From CAYUFB01 sp964444125 (GTDB taxonomy: Bacteria > Patescibacteriota > Dojkabacteria > B142 > JAFGMG01), in contig CAYUFB010000008.1 in NCBI GenBank assembly GCA_964444125.1, positions 1 through 44,036 of the forward strand: a stretch of 44,036 nt of DNA. The letters are read 5' to 3'. The notes beneath the pieces were generated by a model, which had not been told where the DNA came from, searched no databases, and worked only from the letters and a program-made list of their open reading frames with translations. Shown in pieces: positions 17,390 through 24,818 of this stretch. A program made the translations under genes and the position numbers. Each line of letters starts with the position of its first letter. The stretch's first letter is position 1.

Positions 17390-17793
17390 TTTTTGTTACT
17401 GGAATGATATATTCTGAAAACCGAAGTGAAACGCTTGAATTTAGATCTCCTCGAAATAGCTATAAATAGGTCTTTCTCCCAGTGTTTTGCTTTTGATGGT
17501 TAGGTTGTCAAGATTTTTCTTCCTTCTCTTTTTCGAGTATTATATTAGAATAGTTTTTGTTCAACTGTTTACTAATATTGCTCTATTCCTAGCTCGAAAG
17601 GGCCTTCCTTTCTCCTTTAGTTATACAGGTATTTGTATGATAATGTTACGTAGTTTTGATTTAGGGTGTTTCACGAAATTGCGCAGTTTATCTCAAAAAT
17701 ATGATTATTACATCTAAATATTAATTAGATTTAAAGATAAAGAAATATTCCAAGAAAACTTTGAAGATTTGATTGACTCGTTCTAGATGATAG

Positions 17794-17835
17794 TCAATAA
17801 AAAAAGATGTCTGTAATTTTTTACAAACATCTTTT
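17794..17835 (-). terminator. Intrinsic terminator of the gyrA transcript
   Basis: Read on the - strand, AAAAGATGT (17827-17835 reversed) pairs with ACATCTTTT (17802-17810), with a continuing inner stem TGTAA/TTACA past one mismatch and a short loop. A run of seven Ts follows. It lies 34 bases beyond the gyrA stop codon. Confidence 0.85.
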
Positions 17836-17868
17836 CATAATTATTATTAACTTTATCAAAATTGCTCT

Positions 17869-20496
17869 TTAAATTATCGCAATCGCTGCTACCTTATCGC
17901 CTTTTTTGATATCCATCAACTTCACTCCTGCTGTTTGTCTATTTCTTTCCGGTAGTTCCTTGGTAGGAATTCTAACAGCTTGCCCTTCTTCTGACATTAT
18001 AAGTAACTCTAAATCTGGGTGATCAAGGATACGTGCTGCTGCAAGTTTCCCTGTCTTGTCATTAATTCTTGCGGCAAATACTCCTTGACCTCCTCTTCCT
18101 TGTAAAGCGTACTGATTCAAATTTGTGATTTTGCCGTAACCATTTTCTGAAACCGTTAACATAAAATCTTCAGAAACACGAATGACATCCATCGAAATGA
18201 CTGCATCATTTCTATCCTTCATCTTTATACCCCTAACTCCCATTGTAGCTCTTCCAGTATCTCTAACATTCTTTTCATGAAAATGGATACTTCTTGCGTT
18301 TTTGGTAATGAGAATTATTTCATCGTCTCCTGTAGTTGGTTTTACCCAAACAAGATCGTCATCATCAGTTAATTTTATTGCAATCAGTCCGTTGCTCTTT
18401 ATATTGTCAAAATCAGTTAATAGTGTTTTCTTAACTGTTCCTTTCTTGGTTGCGAAAAATAGGTATTTATAATTTTTTGCTTCTTTTTTGGCTGGGGTTA
18501 ATTCTTCCTGGAGAGTATCTTCATCAATTATTGTGCCAGCTTTGTTCTTGGTTAAAATACTTGTGACAAGTTCGTCTTGTTCAATATTGATTAGATTTAC
18601 AACTGCTTGTCCTCTTGCTGATCTACTAAATTCTGGGATTTCGTAGACTTTTTGAAGAAAGACTCTACCTTTATTTGTAAAGAACAATATGTCATCGTGT
18701 GTATTACAGCTAAATACATGAGCTACTGCATCATCTTCTTTTGTTGTCATTCCTTTTTTGCCCTTCCCTCCTCTATGTTGATTGGCATATACACTATCTT
18801 GCATTCTTTTGATATATCCCTGTTCACTGACAGTAACGATTACTTCTTCTGATGCAACTAAATCCTCTTCACTAAATTCGTTTATCTTGCCTTTTATGAC
18901 CTTTGTTTTTCTTTCGTCTCCAAATTTTTCTCTAAGCTCCTTGATCTCGCCTGAAATAATTGAAAGAACTCTTTCTGGTGTCCCCAGAATAGTCAGTAAT
19001 TCTTCAATGGTAGCTTTGATCATTTTGTATTCATCTTCGATTTTTTGTCTTTCAAGGGCTGCAAGTTTTCTTAGTTGCATATCTAGTATCGCAACAGCCT
19101 GTCTTTCGCTTAATTTGAATTTTTGCATCAAATTATTTTTTGCAATTTCTGCATCTTTACTATTTCTAATTGTATTGATTACTTCATCTAAATTATCTAA
19201 TGCAATCATCAATCCTTCCAAAATGTGCTCTCGTTCTCGTGCTTTGGCAAGTCTGAATTCGCTTCTTCTAATAACAACCTCTTGTCTGAATTCGATAAAT
19301 AATTCCAATACTCTTTGAAGATTTAATACCTGAGGTTCTCCTGCAACAAGCGCAAGCATATTAGCGTTAAACGCTTTTTGCATCTCAGTATATTTGTATA
19401 ACTTATTAAGAATTGTTTTCGGTTTTCCATCTCTTTTGACTTCTATTACTATTCGCATTCCTTCTCTACTCGATTCGTCTCGTAAATCCGCAATTCCCTT
19501 TATTTTTTTGTCTCTGACAAGATCTGCAATCTTGGAAACTAAGCGTGCTTTGTTGACCTGGAATGGTAGTTCGGTGACAATTATTTGATATTTCCCTCCT
19601 CTAGTCTCTTCAATATTTGCAACAGCCCTCATAACTATTTTGCCTTTCCCGGTTGCGTATGCGTTCAAGATCTCTTCTCTATCATATATGATCCCTCCAG
19701 TTGGGAAATCCGGACCTGGAACAATTTCGATTAGATCCTGTGCAGTCAAGTCAGTTCTGAATTTTGGAAAACGATCTTTTGGTAGATTCTCAAGATCTTC
19801 AAGTGTCCTTATTTCTTCAAAATATTTTTTGCTATTGGTAATTCCCAAGTTTTCGTATTTGTTTCCTTTTTTGATTATAAGTTCGATAGCCTTGGTAATT
19901 TCCGTTAGGTTATGTGGAGGTATCTTGGTGGCCATTCCAACAGCTATTCCCTCTACTCCATTTAATAATAGATTTGGGAATATTGATGGCAAAATAGTTG
20001 GTTCTAAGGTGCTTCCGTCATAATTTATTTGATAGTCTACAGTGTTTTCTGAAATTTCATTGAGAATATTCATTGATATTTTGTCTAGTCTGGCTTCTGT
20101 GTACCTCATAGCTGCAGCACTATCTCCATCTATTGAACCAAAGTTCCCTTGCCCGTCAATTAAGGTGTATCGCATATTAAAATCTTGAGCCATTCTTACC
20201 ATAGCATCATAGATTGCTGCATCACCGTGAGGATGATACTTGGCAATAACGTCTCCAACTGTTCTGGCTGATTTTTTGTAAGCTTTGTTTGGGTGAATTC
20301 CTAATTTGTACATAGAATAAAGAATTCTTCTTTGGACTGGCTTAAGTCCATCTCGAACATCAGGTAGCGCACGAGATACAATAACACTCATTGCATAATT
20401 GATGTAGCTTGTCTTCATCTCATCTACAATATTAATTTGCTTCAATTTGTCAAAATTGTTTTTGTTGTCTAGTGGCATACTTATTGAATCGTTCAT
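17869..20496 (-). CDS. gyrA: DNA gyrase subunit A
   Basis: 875 residues, full length. GyrA is the DNA-cleaving subunit of gyrase. The catalytic Tyr is Y132 in AAMRYTEARL, preceded by DGQGNFGSIDGD. The N-terminal YINYAMSVIVSRALPDVRDGLKPVQRRILY is typical in outline. The C-terminal pinwheel has a GyrA-box-like HRGGKGKKG (family QRRGGKG), which supports gyrase rather than topoisomerase IV. At the quinolone-binding loop the sequence is HPHGDAAIYDAM, so E. coli Ser83 is Ala93. It is the last gene of a - strand run after gyrB, with the AIM24-family gene and a 49-codon ORF between them, and it ends at a strong terminator. Confidence 0.97.
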   Translation of the reverse strand: MNDSISMPLDNKNNFDKLKQINIVDEMKTSYINYAMSVIVSRALPDVRDGLKPVQRRILYSMYKLGIHPNKAYKKSARTVGDVIAKYHPHGDAAIYDAMVRMAQDFNMRYTLIDGQGNFGSIDGDSAAAMRYTEARLDKISMNILNEISENTVDYQINYDGSTLEPTILPSIFPNLLLNGVEGIAVGMATKIPPHNLTEITKAIELIIKKGNKYENLGITNSKKYFEEIRTLEDLENLPKDRFPKFRTDLTAQDLIEIVPGPDFPTGGIIYDREEILNAYATGKGKIVMRAVANIEETRGGKYQIIVTELPFQVNKARLVSKIADLVRDKKIKGIADLRDESSREGMRIVIEVKRDGKPKTILNKLYKYTEMQKAFNANMLALVAGEPQVLNLQRVLELFIEFRQEVVIRRSEFRLAKAREREHILEGLMIALDNLDEVINTIRNSKDAEIAKNNLMQKFKLSERQAVAILDMQLRKLAALERQKIEDEYKMIKATIEELLTILGTPERVLSIISGEIKELREKFGDERKTKVIKGKINEFSEEDLVASEEVIVTVSEQGYIKRMQDSVYANQHRGGKGKKGMTTKEDDAVAHVFSCNTHDDILFFTNKGRVFLQKVYEIPEFSRSARGQAVVNLINIEQDELVTSILTKNKAGTIIDEDTLQEELTPAKKEAKNYKYLFFATKKGTVKKTLLTDFDNIKSNGLIAIKLTDDDDLVWVKPTTGDDEIILITKNARSIHFHEKNVRDTGRATMGVRGIKMKDRNDAVISMDVIRVSEDFMLTVSENGYGKITNLNQYALQGRGGQGVFAARINDKTGKLAAARILDHPDLELLIMSEEGQAVRIPTKELPERNRQTAGVKLMDIKKGDKVAAIAII

Positions 20497-20513
20497 TTAG
20501 ATTTGTTTAATAT

Positions 20514-20663
20514 CTATTTAATTTCTTTTTGGTTTTTGAGAGTAATTGGTTTTTTGTAATTCTCATCTTTGATTTTTTGCTTTGTAACTATCAAGAATAC
20601 TATAATTGTTATACTTAATACTAATCCGAAACAACAGCAAATTAATAATAATATTTCTGCCAT
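20514..20663 (-). CDS. 49-residue single-span membrane peptide
   Basis: A small ORF starting MAEILLLICCCFGLVLSI: a hydrophobic helix (~4-26) with a Cys-Cys-Cys cluster at 9-11, then a basic, polar tail (KQKIKDENYKK... KEIK). Its ATG follows the AIM24 gene's TAA after two bases and its TAG lies 17 bases before the gyrA start, so it fills the gap as an operon gene would. I know no family for it. Coding is inferred from spacing, hydrophobicity pattern and topology; it could be a chance ORF, since AT-rich DNA favours such sequences. Confidence 0.5.
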   Translation of the reverse strand: MAEILLLICCCFGLVLSITIIVFLIVTKQKIKDENYKKPITLKNQKEIK

Positions 20664-20665
20664 AA

Positions 20666-21523
20666 TTAACTGTTTTCTATCAGTGACAAAAATATACTAC
20701 TTAATATACATCCAAAAACACCTACAGATATTATTATACTGATAATGCATCCAATTGGATTGCTTGCATTTCTTTGCTGATTGTATTGACCTTGATATGC
20801 TGATGAAACTAAATTGTTTTTTCTAGTTTGTAGCCACACTTTGCCCGGCCCTCGCAATAATCCTGTAAAAATTCCTTCTCCCCCAAAAACCCAGTTAAAT
20901 AAACCACCTTGAACTGTTTGAATATCAAAATCGACACTTGAATCAAAAGCAACTAGATTGCCCTGATCTACAATTAGTTCTTGTCCTGCTTCAAGTTCGT
21001 ACATAACTACTTCTCCATCTGCTATTAAATGTGCAATTCCTTGTCCTGTAACTTTTTGTAATACAAATCCCTTCCCTCCAAATAATCCTGCGCTAATTCT
21101 TTTGGTGAAGGCAATTTTTAAGTCTACGTTAGTTTCAGCGCAAAGAAATGAACCTCTCTGAAATACAACACTATTATTGTTATCAAGCTCTATTGGAATA
21201 ATCTTGCCTGCTTGATCTGTTGAAAATGTGACAACACCGGTATCTTCTACTGCTTCGAATTCATTTACAAAAAGACTTTCTCCAGTTATCACTCTTGAGA
21301 ACATTTTGGAAATACCTCGGCTCTTTGTTTTCATTTTGATATTCGAAGTCATCCAGCTCATTTTCCCGGATTCTGCGTAGACTTTTTCACCTTTATCAAG
21401 TTGGACATTTAAAGCCTGTAAGGTAGTCCCAATAGTATCGTAGCTGATCCCTGCTGAGTCGTGTTCCTTGTCATCGATTATCTCTGACTTTTGTATTTTT
21501 GTTATTTCTTCTGCTTTTTTCAT
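20666..21523 (-). CDS. AIM24-family (TIGR00266-type) protein with C-terminal membrane anchor
   Basis: 285 residues from the ATG at 21523; the frame could begin three codons earlier at a TTG. The body matches the AIM24 beta-helical family: VQLDKGEKVYAESGKMSWM, then GESLFVNEF, LFGGKGFVLQKVTGQG and FGGEGIFTGLLRGPGKVWLQT near the end. The last ~30 residues (CIISIIISVGVFGCILSSIFLSL) form a transmembrane helix. The biochemical role in bacteria is not established; the yeast homologue AIM24 is mitochondrial. It lies 17 bases after gyrB and 2 bases before the 49-codon ORF. Its place between gyrB and gyrA is unusual. Confidence 0.85.
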   Translation of the reverse strand: MKKAEEITKIQKSEIIDDKEHDSAGISYDTIGTTLQALNVQLDKGEKVYAESGKMSWMTSNIKMKTKSRGISKMFSRVITGESLFVNEFEAVEDTGVVTFSTDQAGKIIPIELDNNNSVVFQRGSFLCAETNVDLKIAFTKRISAGLFGGKGFVLQKVTGQGIAHLIADGEVVMYELEAGQELIVDQGNLVAFDSSVDFDIQTVQGGLFNWVFGGEGIFTGLLRGPGKVWLQTRKNNLVSSAYQGQYNQQRNASNPIGCIISIIISVGVFGCILSSIFLSLIENS

Positions 21524-21540
21524 AATAATCAAGCAATTAA

Positions 21541-23484
21541 TTAAATATCTAATTCGGCAGTAGTGCTATATGTCTGTATAAATTTTTTTCTGGGAGGTAC
21601 TTCGCTACCCATAAGCATATCAAATACTTTGTCCGCTTCCTCTGCATCTTCGATATTGATTTTTTTAAGTACCCTTTGTGCTGGATCCATAGTTGTGTTC
21701 CATAGTTGCTCCGGTTGCATTTCTCCCAAGCCTTTGAACCTCTGAATACCCTTGATCTCTTTGCCTTCAGCCTTCAGTTCGACCACTTTTTTATCTCTAG
21801 TTGCTTCATCTAATACCCAATAAAACTCATCGTTGCTGACCTCAACTTTGAATAAAGGAGGTTGTGCTACATAAAGAAAACCGTTCTTTATGACTTCTTT
21901 CATATGTCTGAAAAATAGTGTAAGCATCAATGTTGTGATATGTTCTCCATCAACGTCTGCATCATTCATCAAAATTACTTTATGATATCTTACCTTTGAG
22001 GGATCAAATGTCTCCCCTACCCCGGCCCCAATTGCAACGACTAAGTCTTTTATTTCCTGATTACTAAAGATTCTATCAATTCTGTATTTTTCTGAGTTTA
22101 GAGGTTTACCTCTAAGTGGAAAAATTGCCTGTGTCCTTCTATCTCTACCTTGTTTAGCTGAACCTCCTGCAGAGTCTCCCTCTACTATATATAATTCACA
22201 CTCTTCAGGATTTCTGGAACTACAATCTGCTAATTTGCCAGGTAATGTACCACCCTCAAAAGCTCCTTTTCTAATAACTGCTTCTCTTGCAGCTTTAGCT
22301 GCTTTCCTTGCTTTGTTTGCAATCACTGCTCTAGAAACAATTGCTCTTGCTTCGTTTGGCGATTCTTCAAGATACATTTTGAGAGAGTCTTCTACGACTT
22401 TTCTAACTATTTGTGTTACTTCTGGATTGTTTAATTTGATCTTAGTCTGACCTTCGTATTGTGGATTTGGGACTTTGACTGAAATTATCGCTGTAAGTCC
22501 TTCTCTGGTATCATCGCCAGTAAATTTTAATGTTTTTTCTTTTTCGGTAGCAATAGAAGCAAAATAATCGTTTATACTTTTGGTAAGTGCAATTCTAAAG
22601 CCTGATAAATGTGTTCCACCTTCAGGATTGATAATGTTATTTGCGAAACACAATACTCTTTCTTGTAAATCTCTTGTGTATTGTACTGCTACTTCTACAT
22701 TCACATTTTCCTCTTCTTTATTCACATAGAATATATTTTGATTAATGACTTTTTGTCTGCGATTCAGGCTTGTCACGTAAGACTTGATTCCGCCTTCGAA
22801 ATGATATGTGTATTCTCTAGGGGTCAATTGATCGCTCTCTGGTCTTTCAAGTCTGTTGTCTTTCAGGGTGAAAGTGAGTCCAGCTGTCAAATATGCTTGT
22901 TGTCTGTATCTTTGCAATATGTTTTTGAAATTAAATATTGTTGTATCAAATATCTCGGGATCTGGTAAAAAGGTAACAATCGTTCCGGTTCCTTCACTAG
23001 TACCAACTTCTTTGACAGGGTGTTTTGGAACTCCTTTTGAGTATTCTTGTCTCCAAAGTTTGCCATCTCTTTTGACTTCAATTATTGTGCGGATACTTAG
23101 AGCGTTTACTACAGCGATTCCAACCCCATGCAATCCGCCAGATACTTTGTAGCTAGAGTTATCAAATTTGCCTCCAGAATGAAGGCTTGTCATAATAACT
23201 TCTAGGGCGCTGATCTTTTTGATTGGGTGTATGTCTACTGGGATACCTCTACCATTATCTGTAATTGATACGGATCCATCATCATTGAGAACTAAATCTA
23301 TACGTGTACATACACCTGCAAGAGCTTCGTCAATAGAATTATCTACAACTTCTTTGATAAGGTGATGCAGTCCATCAACCCCACTATCTCCAATATACAT
23401 AGCAGGTCTTTTCCTGACTGCTTCTAATCCTTCAAGTATTGTAATTTTGCTTGCATCATAAACGTTTGAGTCTGTTTTTGCCAT
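21541..23484 (-). CDS. gyrB: DNA gyrase subunit B
   Basis: 647 residues from the ATG at 23484 (MAKTDSNVYDASKI), chosen over an in-frame ATG 48 bases upstream because the conserved part begins shortly after it. GHKL ATPase motifs: VVDNSIDEAL, DNGRGIPVDIHP and GGLHGVGIAVVNALS. The TOPRIM part has YIVEGDSAGGSAKQGRDRRTQAIFPLRGK in outline and NDADVDGEHI. It ends with the GyrB tail QRFKGLGEMQPEQLW. It supplies ATP hydrolysis and strand passage with GyrA, encoded two genes downstream. A TGCTATACT promoter element lies 93 bases upstream, overlapping the space after the preceding gene. Confidence 0.97.
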   Translation of the reverse strand: MAKTDSNVYDASKITILEGLEAVRKRPAMYIGDSGVDGLHHLIKEVVDNSIDEALAGVCTRIDLVLNDDGSVSITDNGRGIPVDIHPIKKISALEVIMTSLHSGGKFDNSSYKVSGGLHGVGIAVVNALSIRTIIEVKRDGKLWRQEYSKGVPKHPVKEVGTSEGTGTIVTFLPDPEIFDTTIFNFKNILQRYRQQAYLTAGLTFTLKDNRLERPESDQLTPREYTYHFEGGIKSYVTSLNRRQKVINQNIFYVNKEEENVNVEVAVQYTRDLQERVLCFANNIINPEGGTHLSGFRIALTKSINDYFASIATEKEKTLKFTGDDTREGLTAIISVKVPNPQYEGQTKIKLNNPEVTQIVRKVVEDSLKMYLEESPNEARAIVSRAVIANKARKAAKAAREAVIRKGAFEGGTLPGKLADCSSRNPEECELYIVEGDSAGGSAKQGRDRRTQAIFPLRGKPLNSEKYRIDRIFSNQEIKDLVVAIGAGVGETFDPSKVRYHKVILMNDADVDGEHITTLMLTLFFRHMKEVIKNGFLYVAQPPLFKVEVSNDEFYWVLDEATRDKKVVELKAEGKEIKGIQRFKGLGEMQPEQLWNTTMDPAQRVLKKINIEDAEEADKVFDMLMGSEVPPRKKFIQTYSTTAELDI

Positions 23485-23576
23485 CTTCAATATAGATATA
23501 ATAATCAAATTATTTGATTTTAGTCCAAACATTGTTAGGGAGTATATTTCAAGGCAGTATTTCCCTGGACTTTGTT

Positions 23577-23585
23577 AGTATAGCA
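23577..23585 (-). promoter_or_regulatory. Extended -10 promoter element for gyrB
   Basis: On the - strand this reads TGCTATACT, between the upstream membrane-protein stop (23594) and the gyrB start (23484). Predicted leader about 86 bases. No consensus -35. Confidence 0.5.
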
Positions 23586-23593
23586 TAAAAAGA

Positions 23594-24061
23594 CTAAATA
23601 TGCTTTCGATAATTATTAATTATTGGCCTACTATAATTGAGTAATCCGGCCAACATGATAGATGTAATTTTTATTAGAAAAACTGTTTCATCTGCTGTCC
23701 TGCCAAGAGTCTTTGAAAGTATGTACTGATCAAGTATTGCAATAATTATTGCAAATAGAATAGCAATAATCATCACTAATGTCTCAATAATTAATGTAAA
23801 CGATTTATCCTCAAGTTTCTCTCTTTTTGTATCAGCAAAGTTGAGGCTTAATATTGTTAATTTGATAGTGCCAATAATTGCCCGAAATATCGAAAGAGTC
23901 AATAATGCAAATGCCGGGATATAAAAAATTCTTTCGAGTGTTAAAGAATATTCAATCGAGGATTGGTTCAAATTGGAGATACTGGAAAACCAAAAAATAA
24001 AAATTGATATAGTTATGCTGAATGCATAAAGGGATAAATTATACAATAGTTTTTTTTGCAT
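23594..24061 (-). CDS. Small polytopic membrane protein of unknown function
   Basis: 155 residues with about four transmembrane segments (roughly 8-26, 46-64, 86-108 and 128-145) and a short basic loop in the middle (ADTKREKLEDK). The C-terminus is basic (NYRKHI). Its ATG begins directly after the TAA of the delta'-like gene with no gap, so the two are likely co-translated. I recognise no family. The layout of paired helices around a charged loop resembles many small CPR membrane proteins of unknown role. Confidence 0.7.
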   Translation of the reverse strand: MQKKLLYNLSLYAFSITISIFIFWFSSISNLNQSSIEYSLTLERIFYIPAFALLTLSIFRAIIGTIKLTILSLNFADTKREKLEDKSFTLIIETLVMIIAILFAIIIAILDQYILSKTLGRTADETVFLIKITSIMLAGLLNYSRPIINNYRKHI

Positions 24062-24730
24062 TTAGTTTTTGAAATTAAAGAATAAATTTTCTAATACGAG
24101 TTTCATATTAACATTTCTTTTGACGGCAATTAAAGATTTTTCTATTAACTTGAAGTTATGTAATTGTTTTTCTTTGTCCGATTGTTTTTGAGTATAAGCG
24201 TATAGATCTTCTAGTAGTTTGAAAATCGAATCCTTGCGGTCTTTGCGATCTTTCATCTTGTAAAGGCTATCGATAAACTTAATTTTTTCTTCAAGTGGGT
24301 TGTTTAGATATAAGACGGTATTTGGGTCCCCCACTCTGTCAGGAGCTTGTGTACTTCTTAGAAGATCTCCCCTTGAGATAATTGTGGGCAATAGATGTTT
24401 ATGATTTCGTGAAACTATTATTATATATGAGGCGGAAGGTGGTTCTTCAAAAGTTTTCAATAATAAATTCTGTGCTTCTGTTGTGAGCTTGTCTCCCTCA
24501 AGAATTAGTCCTACTTTTTTTGTATGTTGAAAAGGTTTTAATTGAAGCCAGTTTATCATTTCCTTTGTTTCTTTGATTCCTATAGACTGCTTTGTTTCGG
24601 TCTTTAATTCAAAATAATCAGGATTGTTCTGGGTAGAGCCAATAAGGGGAAACACTAAGTCTTCTATAATTGAACTGTTTAATAGGTTCGTCTCAAAAAT
24701 CGTGCTTTGTTTTTTGATTACAAGTTGCAA
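24062..24730 (-). CDS. holB: Clamp-loader delta'-like protein lacking the P-loop region
   Basis: 222 residues against ~330 in E. coli HolB. The diagnostic segment is present: NPDYFEL, SIGIKETKEMINWL, then KVGLILEGDKLTTEAQNLLLKTFEEPP and LLPTIISRGD, matching the delta' pattern HPD...GVD...NALLKtLEEPP...TIxSR. The N-terminal ~70-80 residues that normally carry the degenerate Walker A and zinc module are missing, and the collar domain is short. The best start is a TTG at 24730; no in-frame ATG lies upstream before the divergent promoter region. It should bridge the clamp loader, but the truncation makes the role less certain. Divergent from pilB. Confidence 0.7.
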   Translation of the reverse strand: MQLVIKKQSTIFETNLLNSSIIEDLVFPLIGSTQNNPDYFELKTETKQSIGIKETKEMINWLQLKPFQHTKKVGLILEGDKLTTEAQNLLLKTFEEPPSASYIIIVSRNHKHLLPTIISRGDLLRSTQAPDRVGDPNTVLYLNNPLEEKIKFIDSLYKMKDRKDRKDSIFKLLEDLYAYTQKQSDKEKQLHNFKLIEKSLIAVKRNVNMKLVLENLFFNFKN

Positions 24731-24779
24731 GAATAAATTGATAATAATGAATTTACAGGTTGATTAATTGTGTATTTTT

Positions 24780-24798
24780 ATATACTATGAAAGTATAT
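24780..24798. promoter_or_regulatory. Operator-like dyad at the pilB promoter region
   Basis: ATATACT and AGTATAT form a perfect 7-bp inverted repeat with a 5-base centre. The left arm contains TATACT, a candidate -10 for pilB 38 bases before the ATG. It sits in the 88-base region between the divergent holB-like and pilB genes, as an operator would. A second -10-like string, TGTGATAAT (24807-24815), is closer to the ATG. Confidence 0.35.
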
Positions 24799-24818
24799 CA
24801 TGAATTTGTGATAATTTT

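Larger units (their letters stand above)
16804..17868. other. Long non-coding stretch between convergent genes
   Basis: 1065 bases with no credible gene. One 76-codon open frame (17487-17717) lacks recognisable features. The stretch holds a DnaA-box match (17381-17389), mutually exclusive hairpins (17062-17098), a short CTATGT/ACATAG dyad (16901-16918) and the gyrA terminator at its right end. By hand count G exceeds C about 125 to 63 between 16,921 and 17,460, then the two are nearly equal (46 to 42) up to 17,760. No tRNA, rRNA or CRISPR is seen. Confidence 0.6.

Noticed and set aside
17487..17717. 76-codon open frame in the 1-kb gap
   Set aside because: Hydrophobic and Leu/Phe/Ser-rich, with no recognisable motif, ribosome-binding site or promoter; such frames are frequent in AT-rich DNA.
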